Assembly (NCBI GenBank): GCA_030685025.1
Contig: JAUXWC010000317.1
Location: 1 to 33,166 of the forward strand
DNA from: Rhodoferax sp.
Lineage (GTDB): Bacteria > Pseudomonadota > Gammaproteobacteria > Burkholderiales > Burkholderiaceae_C
Length of the DNA stretch: 33,166 bases
Direction: 5' to 3'
Positions 25,126 to 32,903 of this stretch are shown here, in pieces (within the stretch, counting starts at the first letter, position 1; each line of letters starts with the position of its first letter). The translations under genes and the position numbers were made by a program. The notes beneath the pieces were generated by a model, which was given only the letters and a program-made list of their open reading frames with translations, was not told the DNA's origin and searched no databases.

Positions 25126-27615
25126 GTGAACAACAAAAACCTCTCTGAAAGCGACCTGTGCGACAAGGTCATCCGCCCGGCCATCGTGCAGGCCGGGTGG
25201 CACACCCTCGACCAGATTTACGCCCAATACCCCTTGCGTGCGGGCCGTGTGGTGGTGCGTGGCAAGACCGCCAAGCGTGACCTGGCAACCGTGTTGCACG
25301 CAGACTTTGCACTCTTTCTGAAACCCAACATTCCGCTGGCCATCGTGGAGGCCAAAAAGTCGCGCCTGTCCATGAGTGCAGGCATGCAGCAGGCCATCAA
25401 CTACGCAGAGCTGCTGGACGTGCCATTCAGCTTCGCCAGCAATGGTGACGGCTTCGTGTTCCGCGACGCCACACTGGCCACGGGTGTGCTGGAGCAAAGC
25501 CTCACGCTGGACCAATTCCCATCGCCACAAGAGCTGTGGGCCCGCTACTGCACGTGGAAAGGCTGGACGGAGGACGTGCAGCGCGTGGCCGAATTCGACT
25601 ACGCCCTCGCCACCACCGCCAAGACCCCGCGCTACTACCAGCTCAATGCCATCAACCGCACGGTCGAGGCCATTGCGGCCGGGCAAAACCGCGTGCTGCT
25701 GGTCATGGCCACTGGCACCGGAAAGACCTACACCGCCTTCCAGATCATCCACCGCCTGTGGAAGTCGCCCTGGCGCGCGGACAAGCCTGGCGGCCAGAAG
25801 CGCATTCTGTTTCTGGCGGATCGCAACATCCTGATTGACCAAACCATGGTCAACGACTTCCGACCCTTCAAGGGCGCCATGGCCAAGCTCAGTCCCAATG
25901 CCAAAGGCGTGGAGCGTGTCGACGCGCAGGGCAAGGTATCGGTGGAAGACGTGGACCTGGCCGTGAACAAGACCACCAAGCTGGTGGACAAGAGCTATGA
26001 GATTTATCTGTCGCTGTACCAGGCCGTCAGCGGCACCGAAGAAGAACAGAACATCTACAAACAGTTCAGCCCCGACTTCTTTGACTTGATCGTGGTGGAC
26101 GAATGCCACCGGGGCAGCGCCGACGAAGACTCCGCCTGGCGCGAAATCCTGACCTACTTCGCCAGTGCCACCCAGGTCGGCCTGACCGCTACGCCCAAGG
26201 AAACCAAAGAAATATCGAATAGCGACTACTTTGGCGAGCCCATTTACACCTACAGCCTCAAGCAAGGCATTGAAGACGGTTACCTCGCACCCTACAAAGT
26301 CATTCGCGTGGACTTGGATAAAGACGCTTTCGGCTGGCGCCCCACGGCGGGCATGACCGACAAGCACGGCAACCTGATCGAAGACCGCATTTACACCGGT
26401 ACCGATATGAACCGCAAACTGGTGCTGGAAAAGCGCGACGAAGCCGTGGCGGCCAAGATCACTGAGTACTTAAAAGCCACCGACCGCTACGCCAAGACCA
26501 TCGTCTTTTGCGAAGACATAGACCATGCCGCCCGCATGCGCCAGGCGCTGAGCAATGCCAACGCCGACCTCTGCGCCACCCACCCCAAATACGTGGTGCA
26601 GATCACCGGCGACAACCCCGAGGGCAAGCGTGAGCTGGACAACTTCATCGACCCCGAGAAGACCTACCCGGTGATTGCCACCACCTCCAAGCTCATGAGC
26701 ACGGGCGTGGACGCGCAAACCTGCAAGCTCATCGTGCTGGACCAGAATATCAAGTCCATGACGCTGTTCAAGCAGATCATTGGCCGCGGCACCCGCCTGC
26801 GCGAAGACTTGGGCAAGACCTGGTTCACCATCCTCGACTTCAAGCGCGCCACCGAACTATTTGCCGACAAGGACTTTGACGGCGAGCCGGTGCAGATTTA
26901 CGAGCCCAAGGCCGGCCAGCCCATCGCGCCGCCGGATACGCCGCCGGATGCGTTCAATGCCGTTCAGCTTGACCCCGTCGAAGCCGGTTTGGACAACTTG
27001 CCGCCCCTCGGCCCCTTCGCACCCGGCGGCGATGGCCCCAAGAAATACATCGTTGGCGGCATGGTCACGGTCGCCGTGGCCCGCGAGCGCGTGCAATATC
27101 TCAACGCCCAGGGCAAGCTCATCACCGAGAGCCTGCGCGACTACACCCGCATCAACCTCACCAAACAATACGACTCGCTGGACAAGTTCTTGCAAGCCTG
27201 GAATGACGCGGACCGCAAAGCCGCATTGCTGCAGGAGCTGGAAAGCCAGGGCGTGCTCATCGAGGCGCTGACCGAAGAGCTGGCCAGCACCGGCCTCACT
27301 AACCTGGACCCGTTCGACCTGCTGCTGCACGTGGCGTACAACATGCCGGCGCTCACCCGGCGCGAGCGCGCCAGCCGGGTCAAGAAGCGCAATGTGTTCA
27401 CCCAATACGGCCCCGTGGCCCGCAAAGTCATCGACGCGCTGCTGGACAAATACGCCGACGAAGGCATTGCTACCATCGAGGCCGACACGGTTTTCAACGT
27501 CCAGCCCTTTACCGACATTGGCCGCCCCGCTGAAATCATCAAAAGTTTTGGCGGCCGTCCCCAATACCTGAGTGCCTTGCAAACCCTGGAGCGCGAGCTG
27601 TACGCAGTTTCTTAA
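25126..27615 (+). CDS. hsdR: Type I restriction endonuclease R subunit
   Basis: This 829-residue subunit translocates and cuts DNA lacking the modification. The N-terminal nuclease has the PD-(D/E)xK residues D60, E75 and K77 (VEAKKS). The superfamily 2 motor follows with Walker A ATGTGKT (195-201, K200), the DECH box at 325-328, motif III GLTATP and motif VI in QIIGRGTRLRED. A C-terminal domain of the EcoEI-R type (about 680-829) should bind the methylase core. The start at GTG 25126 has AGGGA 5 bp upstream; the frame continues to 25099 without a better site. It is the first gene of the R-M locus. Confidence 0.93.
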   Translation: MNNKNLSESDLCDKVIRPAIVQAGWHTLDQIYAQYPLRAGRVVVRGKTAKRDLATVLHADFALFLKPNIPLAIVEAKKSRLSMSAGMQQAINYAELLDVPFSFASNGDGFVFRDATLATGVLEQSLTLDQFPSPQELWARYCTWKGWTEDVQRVAEFDYALATTAKTPRYYQLNAINRTVEAIAAGQNRVLLVMATGTGKTYTAFQIIHRLWKSPWRADKPGGQKRILFLADRNILIDQTMVNDFRPFKGAMAKLSPNAKGVERVDAQGKVSVEDVDLAVNKTTKLVDKSYEIYLSLYQAVSGTEEEQNIYKQFSPDFFDLIVVDECHRGSADEDSAWREILTYFASATQVGLTATPKETKEISNSDYFGEPIYTYSLKQGIEDGYLAPYKVIRVDLDKDAFGWRPTAGMTDKHGNLIEDRIYTGTDMNRKLVLEKRDEAVAAKITEYLKATDRYAKTIVFCEDIDHAARMRQALSNANADLCATHPKYVVQITGDNPEGKRELDNFIDPEKTYPVIATTSKLMSTGVDAQTCKLIVLDQNIKSMTLFKQIIGRGTRLREDLGKTWFTILDFKRATELFADKDFDGEPVQIYEPKAGQPIAPPDTPPDAFNAVQLDPVEAGLDNLPPLGPFAPGGDGPKKYIVGGMVTVAVARERVQYLNAQGKLITESLRDYTRINLTKQYDSLDKFLQAWNDADRKAALLQELESQGVLIEALTEELASTGLTNLDPFDLLLHVAYNMPALTRRERASRVKKRNVFTQYGPVARKVIDALLDKYADEGIATIEADTVFNVQPFTDIGRPAEIIKSFGGRPQYLSALQTLERELYAVS

Positions 27616-27634
27616 ATACCCAGAACTATCCATA

Positions 27635-27671
27635 TTTGGATAAAATATCTAAATTCAGATAATTTTGGATA
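27635..27671. promoter_or_regulatory. AT-rich operator/promoter-like region before the AAA ATPase
   Basis: In the 60 bp gap after hsdR the DNA turns AT-rich. TTTGGATA occurs twice (27635-27642, 27664-27671) as direct repeats 29 bp apart. Between them is a palindrome with perfect 5 bp arms, TATCTaaattcAGATA (27646-27661). It looks like a repressor operator with a promoter; no regulator is encoded nearby other than the Phd antitoxin. Confidence 0.5.
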
Positions 27672-27675
27672 TTCC

Positions 27676-28854
27676 ATGCTCTATTACCCCCGCACCACGC
27701 TCGCTGCAGACCTCGCCAATGCCCTACAAGGCAAAGCTGCGTTCAGCGATGCACCCAATGGCCTGTTCCTGGCGGCACCCCGGCGCACGGGTAAATCCAC
27801 CTTTTTGCAGGCAGACCTCATGCCCGAACTGGCACGGCGCCAAGTGGTGGTGGTCTATGTGGACTTGTGGGCCGACCAAAAGCGTGACCCGGGCAGCCTG
27901 ATTGCCGAGGCCGTAGGCCGCGCGCTCATGAAGCAGCTTGGCGTGGTGGCCAAAACCGTCAAATCCGCCGGGCTGGAAAGCATCAGCGTGGGCGGCATCA
28001 AAATCGACACCTCCAAAATAGGTCGGGTGGACGGCACTACGCTGGCGGATGCTTTGCGTGCCTTGGTCGAGGCCGCCAAAAACCCGGTGGCACTGATCAT
28101 TGACGAAGCACAGCATGCTCTCACCAGCGAGGCGGGCGAAACCGCAATGGCCGCACTCAAGTCCGCACGCGACCAGCTTAACCGCCCCGGCCAGGTCCAG
28201 TTCATGCTGGTCATGTCAGGCTCTGACCGCGACAAACTCCTGCGCCTGGTCAACACCAACGCGGCGCCGTTTTATGGCTCCCAAATTCAGCGCATGCCCG
28301 AGCTGGGGCCAGACTTCATCGCCCACATCGCCCAGCTCATCACCCAGCAGCGCCCCGATCTGGCAGAGGTAAATCAAGCCATCTTGCATGAAGCCTTTGT
28401 CCTGTTCGGCCAGCGGCCCCAGTTCTTTATGGAGGCCTTGGGCCAAGTACTCAGTCCCCTGTCCACCCACGCCGGCCGGTTTGAAGATGCCATGCTCGCC
28501 AAAGCGCTGCAGCAGCAGCAAACCGACGAGGCCCAAATGGAAAGCGACTACACCGCCCTCAAGCCCCTGGAACAAGCCGTGCTGTGGCGCATGCTGGAGT
28601 TGGGTACGCGCTTTCGCCCGTATGACGCAGAAGCCCTGCAGTTCTACAACGAGAAAACCGGCGACAAAGTCACCGTGGCCAAAGCCCAGAAAGCGCTGGA
28701 AGGCCTGCGCGCCCACCAGCCCAGCCTGATCTGGAAGTCTGCCCGCAGCGAATACGCGGTGGAAGACGCCGCCATGCTCCGCTGGTATGCCCAGCGAGTG
28801 GCCGCTGGCACCTGGCCCCCGGTGGGCCCACAGATCGACTGGCTGGATGAGTGA
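27676..28854 (+). CDS. AAA ATPase accessory gene inside Type I R-M locus
   Basis: This 392-residue STAND/AAA-like ATPase has Walker A PRRTGKST (K40) and Walker B LIIDEAQ (D143, E144), followed by a sensor-like strand MLVMSGSD (177-184). The rest is helical; a C-terminal winged-helix-like domain (about 290-370) seems plausible, and it ends GPQIDWLDE. The ATP-binding pattern is that of proteins that couple ATP to nucleic acid or protein switching, but no effector domain is seen. It sits between hsdR and hsdM, where no standard subunit belongs. The start has no strong ribosome site. A role as an R-M regulator, or as an independent defence factor, is inference. Confidence 0.8.
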   Translation: MLYYPRTTLAADLANALQGKAAFSDAPNGLFLAAPRRTGKSTFLQADLMPELARRQVVVVYVDLWADQKRDPGSLIAEAVGRALMKQLGVVAKTVKSAGLESISVGGIKIDTSKIGRVDGTTLADALRALVEAAKNPVALIIDEAQHALTSEAGETAMAALKSARDQLNRPGQVQFMLVMSGSDRDKLLRLVNTNAAPFYGSQIQRMPELGPDFIAHIAQLITQQRPDLAEVNQAILHEAFVLFGQRPQFFMEALGQVLSPLSTHAGRFEDAMLAKALQQQQTDEAQMESDYTALKPLEQAVLWRMLELGTRFRPYDAEALQFYNEKTGDKVTVAKAQKALEGLRAHQPSLIWKSARSEYAVEDAAMLRWYAQRVAAGTWPPVGPQIDWLDE

Positions 28855-28872
28855 GTCTTGCCAAATCAGTCG

Positions 28873-28935
28873 CAATTTGCTACGTAATTAATAGCTGCAC
28901 ACGCATATTCCACGAGGGCTATAGCCCTATTTCAT
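28873..28935. repeat. Dispersed intergenic repeat, Comamonadaceae type (tentative)
   Basis: This segment contains GCTAcgtaattaaTAGC (28879-28895) and the perfect palindrome AGGGCTATAGCCCT (28915-28928), joined by CACACGCATATTCCACG. It resembles, from memory, an abundant intergenic element of Comamonadaceae genomes with the same TTCCAC core and flanking stems. It fills most of the gap between the AAA ATPase and hsdM genes. Confidence 0.5.
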
Positions 28936-28957
28936 TCATAAGAACTTAGAAAACTGC

Positions 28958-30436
28958 ATGTCCAACCTCTCCAGCGTCATCAAGTCCATCCAGGACGTGA
29001 TGCGCCAAGACAGCGGCGTCGATGGCGACGCCCAACGCATCTCCCAGCTCACCTGGCTCCTGTTCCTCAAAGTGTTTGACGCGCTGGAAGAAGAGCTGGA
29101 GCTCACCCGCGACAGCTACACCAGCCCCATCCCCCAGCCCCTGCGCTGGCGCAACTGGGCGGCCAACGCCGAAGGCATCACTGGCGACCCCCTGCTGAGC
29201 TTTGTGAACAACGACCTGTTCGGTGCCCTGAAAAACCTGCGCGGCGACGCCCAGCGCAACCCGCGCGGCTTTGTGGTGCGCGGCGTGTTTGAAGACGCCT
29301 ACAACTACATGAAAAGCGGCCACCTGCTGCGCCAGGTGATCAACAAGCTCAACGCCATCGACTTCAACCGCCAGAGCCAGCGCCACCAGTTCAACGACCT
29401 GTACGAAAAAATCCTCAAAGACCTGCAAAGCGCCGGCAACGCAGGCGAGTTCTACACGCCCCGCGCCGTTACCCAGTTCATGGTGGACATGGTCAACCCC
29501 CAGTTGGGCGAAAAAGTGCTGGACCCGGCCACCGGCACCGGCGGCTTCTTGGTCTGCGCCATCGAGCACATGCGCAAACAGGTCAACAACACCGAGCAAG
29601 AGGCCGTACTGCAGAGTTGCATTGGCGGCGTGGAAAAGAAGCAATTGCCCCACATGCTGTGCGTCACCAACCTCATGCTGCACGGCATCGAGGTGCCCAG
29701 CCAGGTGGTGCACGGCAACACCCTGGCCCGCCCGCTGCGCGACTACACAGGGGCCGAACGGGTGGACGTGGTGCTCACCAACCCGCCCTTTGGCGGCGTC
29801 GAAGAGCCGGGCATTGAGCAGGGCTACCCCAGCGATGTGCGCACCAAGGAAACGGCGGATTTGTTTCTGGTGCTCATCAAGCACATCCTCAAAGCCCACG
29901 GCCGCGCCGCACTGGTGCTGCCGGACGGCACGCTGTTTGGCGAAGGCGTCAAGACCCGCATCAAAGAACAACTGCTGACGGAATGCAAGCTGCACACCAT
30001 CGTGCGCCTGCCCAACGGCGTGTTCGCGCCCTACACCGGCATCAAGACCAACCTGCTGTTCTTCACCAAGGGCACACCGACCCAAGAGGTCTGGTACTAC
30101 GAACACCCGTATCCAGCGGGTGTGAAGAACTACAACAAGACCAAGCCCATCCGCATCGAAGAGTTCGACCTTGAGAAAGCCTGGTGGGGCAGCGAGGCCG
30201 ATGGCTTTGCCAGTCGCGTGGAAAACGAACGGGCCTGGAAAGTCAGCATCGACCAGATCAAGACTGCGGGCTACAACCTGGACCAAAAGAACCCCCACGC
30301 CGTAGACGCCATCAGCCGCGACCCCGAGCAACTGCTGGCCGACTACGCCCGCCTGCAAGGCGAGGCGCAGGCGTTGCGGGATGAGTTGAAGGAAATATTG
30401 GCCCAATCCCTTGACGAACACCGTGCGCAAAGTTAA
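28958..30436 (+). CDS. hsdM: Type I DNA methyltransferase M subunit (N6-adenine)
   Basis: This 492-residue subunit methylates adenine in the recognition site and forms the M2S core. The N-terminal helical HsdM domain (about 5-140) is followed by AGEFYTPRAV (162-171), the SAM-binding motif I DPATGTGGF (189-197) and the catalytic NPPFGG (275-280). The ending is coiled and Glu/Arg-rich (LLADYARLQGEAQALRDELKEIL). Length is usual for the family. No convincing Shine-Dalgarno site is seen before the ATG. The stop codon lies next to the palindrome that precedes the toxin-antitoxin pair. Confidence 0.95.
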   Translation: MSNLSSVIKSIQDVMRQDSGVDGDAQRISQLTWLLFLKVFDALEEELELTRDSYTSPIPQPLRWRNWAANAEGITGDPLLSFVNNDLFGALKNLRGDAQRNPRGFVVRGVFEDAYNYMKSGHLLRQVINKLNAIDFNRQSQRHQFNDLYEKILKDLQSAGNAGEFYTPRAVTQFMVDMVNPQLGEKVLDPATGTGGFLVCAIEHMRKQVNNTEQEAVLQSCIGGVEKKQLPHMLCVTNLMLHGIEVPSQVVHGNTLARPLRDYTGAERVDVVLTNPPFGGVEEPGIEQGYPSDVRTKETADLFLVLIKHILKAHGRAALVLPDGTLFGEGVKTRIKEQLLTECKLHTIVRLPNGVFAPYTGIKTNLLFFTKGTPTQEVWYYEHPYPAGVKNYNKTKPIRIEEFDLEKAWWGSEADGFASRVENERAWKVSIDQIKTAGYNLDQKNPHAVDAISRDPEQLLADYARLQGEAQALRDELKEILAQSLDEHRAQS

Positions 30437-30437
30437 T

Positions 30438-30454
30438 GTAGTGCTCAACACTAC
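30438..30454. promoter_or_regulatory. Palindromic operator candidate for the Phd/PIN toxin-antitoxin operon
   Basis: GTAGTG (30438-30443) and CACTAC (30449-30454) are perfect 6 bp inverted arms around CTCAA. The palindrome begins directly after the hsdM stop and ends 13 bp before the antitoxin ATG. Phd-type antitoxins usually bind such sites to repress their own operon; binding here is inferred. Confidence 0.65.
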
Positions 30455-30467
30455 TTATGGGACATCT

Positions 30468-30713
30468 ATGAAAACCATCTCGGCCGCCGATGCCAATCGG
30501 CATTTCTCTGGTCTGTTGCGCGATGTGGCCACGGGTGAAGTTGTCACCGTCCTGTCGCGCGGCAAACCTGTGGCCACCATTGGCCCTGCAGTGCCTGAAA
30601 GCGGCCAACGCGAAATTGCCCGTCAAAGTTTGCTGAACCGGTTACGCCAGAACAAGGCCACCGGTTCCCGCAATTGGACGCGAGATGAGCTGTATGACGA
30701 TAAAGGTGTCTGA
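30468..30713 (+). CDS. Phd/YefM-family antitoxin
   Basis: This 81-residue protein has the Phd/YefM N-terminal DNA-binding fold: MKTISAADANRHFSGLLRDV, then EVVTVLSRGKPVATIGP. The variable C-terminus (RQNKATGSRNWTRDELYDDKGV) would be the toxin-binding tail. The start at 30468 has GGGA 5 bp upstream and follows a palindrome that may be its operator. It is 3 bp from the PIN-domain toxin gene, so they form one toxin-antitoxin operon. That operon sits between hsdM and hsdS. Confidence 0.87.
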   Translation: MKTISAADANRHFSGLLRDVATGEVVTVLSRGKPVATIGPAVPESGQREIARQSLLNRLRQNKATGSRNWTRDELYDDKGV

Positions 30714-30716
30714 TTC

Positions 30717-31163
30717 ATGCGCGTAGCCCTAGACACCAACATCCTCGTCTACGCCGAAGGGCTGGGTGACGACGTGCGTTGCAGCGCGGCGTTGCAACTG
30801 GTCGGGCAACTACCGGTCGCGTCGGTCGTGTTGCCGGCGCAAACACTTGGGGAGTTGACCCGTGTGCTAACCGGCAAAGCGCGGCGATCCCCCAGCGCTG
30901 CGCGCGAGGCCGTGCTTGGCTGGGCAGACAGCTTTGAGGTGGCAGATTCAAGCTGGACCGCTTTTCAGGCAGCGCTCGATCTCGTGGTGGACTACCAACT
31001 GCCCATGTGGGATGCCCTGATTTTGGCCGTCGCTGCCGAGAGCCGTTGCCGCCTGCTGCTGAGTGAAGATTTTCAGAACGGCTTTACCTGGCGTGGCGTG
31101 ACGGTTGTTGACCCATTCGCCGCGCAGCGTTCACCGCTACTGACTGGACTTTTGGCACATTGA
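30717..31163 (+). CDS. PIN-domain toxin (VapC-like ribonuclease)
   Basis: This 148-residue protein has a complete PIN active site: D6 (ALDTNILVY), E46 (LGELTRVL), D99 (WDALILA) and D118 (SEDFQNG). Members of the family cleave RNA, in many cases tRNA, and are neutralised by the antitoxin encoded just upstream. The conserved C-terminal SEDFQNG and VVDPF motifs are normal, and nothing is truncated, so the toxin is probably active. The ATG lies 3 bp after the antitoxin stop. Confidence 0.88.
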   Translation: MRVALDTNILVYAEGLGDDVRCSAALQLVGQLPVASVVLPAQTLGELTRVLTGKARRSPSAAREAVLGWADSFEVADSSWTAFQAALDLVVDYQLPMWDALILAVAAESRCRLLLSEDFQNGFTWRGVTVVDPFAAQRSPLLTGLLAH

Positions 31164-31200
31164 AATTCGCTTCATACCGTGGAGCGAACCCATTTTTACG

Positions 31201-31215
31201 GGACAAATCGTGTCC
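31201..31215. promoter_or_regulatory. Small palindrome upstream of hsdS
   Basis: GGACA and TGTCC form perfect 5 bp arms around AATCG, 21 bp before the likely hsdS start. It may be an operator or an RNA hairpin covering the start region. There is no matching T-run, and no clear ribosome site for hsdS. Confidence 0.35.
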
Positions 31216-31236
31216 TAGCCCACGTTGAATGTGCGT

Positions 31237-32877
31237 ATGCTGCTATCAAATTTGAACCTATTGGCCACCGCCCCCGGCGGCGTGGCGCGTCTGCGCGAGC
31301 TGATTTTGACGCTGGCGGTGCAAGGCAAGCTGGTGCCGCAAGACCTCAAGGATGAACCGGCGAGCGAACTGCTGAAGAAGATTCGGGCGGAGAAAGACCG
31401 GCTGATTGCCGAGGGGAAGATCAAGCGGGATAAGCCGCTGGCGGAGATTACAGAAGAGGAAAAGCCGTTTGGGTTGCCGGTCGGGTGGGAGTGGGTGCGG
31501 TTGCCAGAAATCTACTACTCGATCTCCCCGAGCGGCAATAAGCTGCTTTCATCGGCTGTTCAACCAGAAGGGAAACATCCTGTTGTAGATCAGGGGCAAA
31601 GGCATATTGCTGGCTATACAAACAACGACTCTCTTTTGATCGAAATTCCTGGACCGGTCATTGTTTTTGGCGATCACACGAAGGAAATCAAATACATCGA
31701 TTTCGACTTCGTCGCGGGTGCTGACGGAACCAAGATACTTCGACCTGTACTCCAAGATGAACGCTTCTTCACTTGGCAGTTACGCAGTTTCCCGTTGGAG
31801 GATCGTGGCTACGCACGGCACTTCAAAGTTCTCAATTCCTGCCTTTTCGCGCTACCACCCGTAGCCGAACAATCCCGCATCGTCACCCGCGTCGAAGAAC
31901 TCATGCGCTTGTGCGACGCGCTCGAAGCCAAAGGCCAGCTCGAAGCCACGCAACACGCCCAGCTCGTCAACACCCTGCTGGGCACGCTCACCGAGAGCGA
32001 AACGCCCGCGCAACTGGCCGACAACTGGCACCGCAGCGCCACCCACTTTGACCTGCTGTTAGACCGACCCGATGCCGTGGACGCCCTGGAGCAAACCATC
32101 CTGCAACTCGCCGTGCGCGGCCTGCTCGTCCCCCAAGACCCGCAAGACGAACCCGCCAGCGGACTACTCAAGAAAATCCGCGCCGAGAAAGACAAGCTCA
32201 TCGCAGAGGGCAAGATCAAACGCGACAAACCTTTGTCGTCGATTGCGGAGGATGAGCAGCCGTTTGCGTTGCCAGTCGCGTGGGAGTGGACGCGAATGGG
32301 TGACGCAGTGAATTCCAGCGAAGCGGGATGGAGTCCGACCTGCATCGGCAGCCCACGACGCAGCGGGCATTGGGGTGTCTTGAAAGTCAGTGCCGTCTCG
32401 TGGGGAGCGTTTGATGCCAACGCCAACAAGGAGCTTCCCGCAGACCTCGCGCCACGGCCCGAATACGAAGTTCAGGATGGAGACTTTTTACTGTCGCGTG
32501 CCAACACCGAGGAGCTAGTCGCCCGCTCTGTCGTCGTTGGTAAAGCGGAACCTTTACTGATGCTCAGCGACAAAATCATCCGGCTGGATGTTTCGAGTCT
32601 GATGAATCGCGATTTCCTAAACCTGTGCAACAACGCGAACCATGCTCGTGCTCACTACATTGCCAACGCTTCTGGCACAAGCAGTTCCATGAAAAACGTG
32701 TCCCGCGAGGTCGTACTGCGAACCCCAGTTCCCCTCCCACCTCTTGCCGAACAATCCCGCATCGTCACCCGCGTAACCCAACTGCGCCGCCTGTGCGCCG
32801 ACCTGCACCAGCGCCTGACCGCCAGCCAATCCACCCAGGCCCATCTGGCCGAGGCACTGGTGGAAAATGTCGCTTAG
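31237..32877 (+). CDS. hsdS: Type I restriction-modification specificity subunit with two target-recognition domains
   Basis: This 546-residue subunit reads the bipartite DNA target. It is built as two similar halves. The conserved helix block KLVPQ...LLKKIRAEKD-LIAEGKIKRDKPL occurs at about 31-68 and 296-333, and LPP-AEQSRIVTRV at 206-219 and 500-513. The two target-recognition domains (about 88-205 and 352-498) differ strongly from each other. Length and symmetry are normal for HsdS. The first recognition domain is visibly poorer in GC than the flanks. The start is uncertain: ATG 31237, GTG 31231 and TTG 31225 are in frame, and none has a clear ribosome site. Confidence 0.92.
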   Translation: MLLSNLNLLATAPGGVARLRELILTLAVQGKLVPQDLKDEPASELLKKIRAEKDRLIAEGKIKRDKPLAEITEEEKPFGLPVGWEWVRLPEIYYSISPSGNKLLSSAVQPEGKHPVVDQGQRHIAGYTNNDSLLIEIPGPVIVFGDHTKEIKYIDFDFVAGADGTKILRPVLQDERFFTWQLRSFPLEDRGYARHFKVLNSCLFALPPVAEQSRIVTRVEELMRLCDALEAKGQLEATQHAQLVNTLLGTLTESETPAQLADNWHRSATHFDLLLDRPDAVDALEQTILQLAVRGLLVPQDPQDEPASGLLKKIRAEKDKLIAEGKIKRDKPLSSIAEDEQPFALPVAWEWTRMGDAVNSSEAGWSPTCIGSPRRSGHWGVLKVSAVSWGAFDANANKELPADLAPRPEYEVQDGDFLLSRANTEELVARSVVVGKAEPLLMLSDKIIRLDVSSLMNRDFLNLCNNANHARAHYIANASGTSSSMKNVSREVVLRTPVPLPPLAEQSRIVTRVTQLRRLCADLHQRLTASQSTQAHLAEALVENVA

Positions 32878-32903
32878 TCCTCTTTACTGCCGAAGGCGAC
32901 ACC

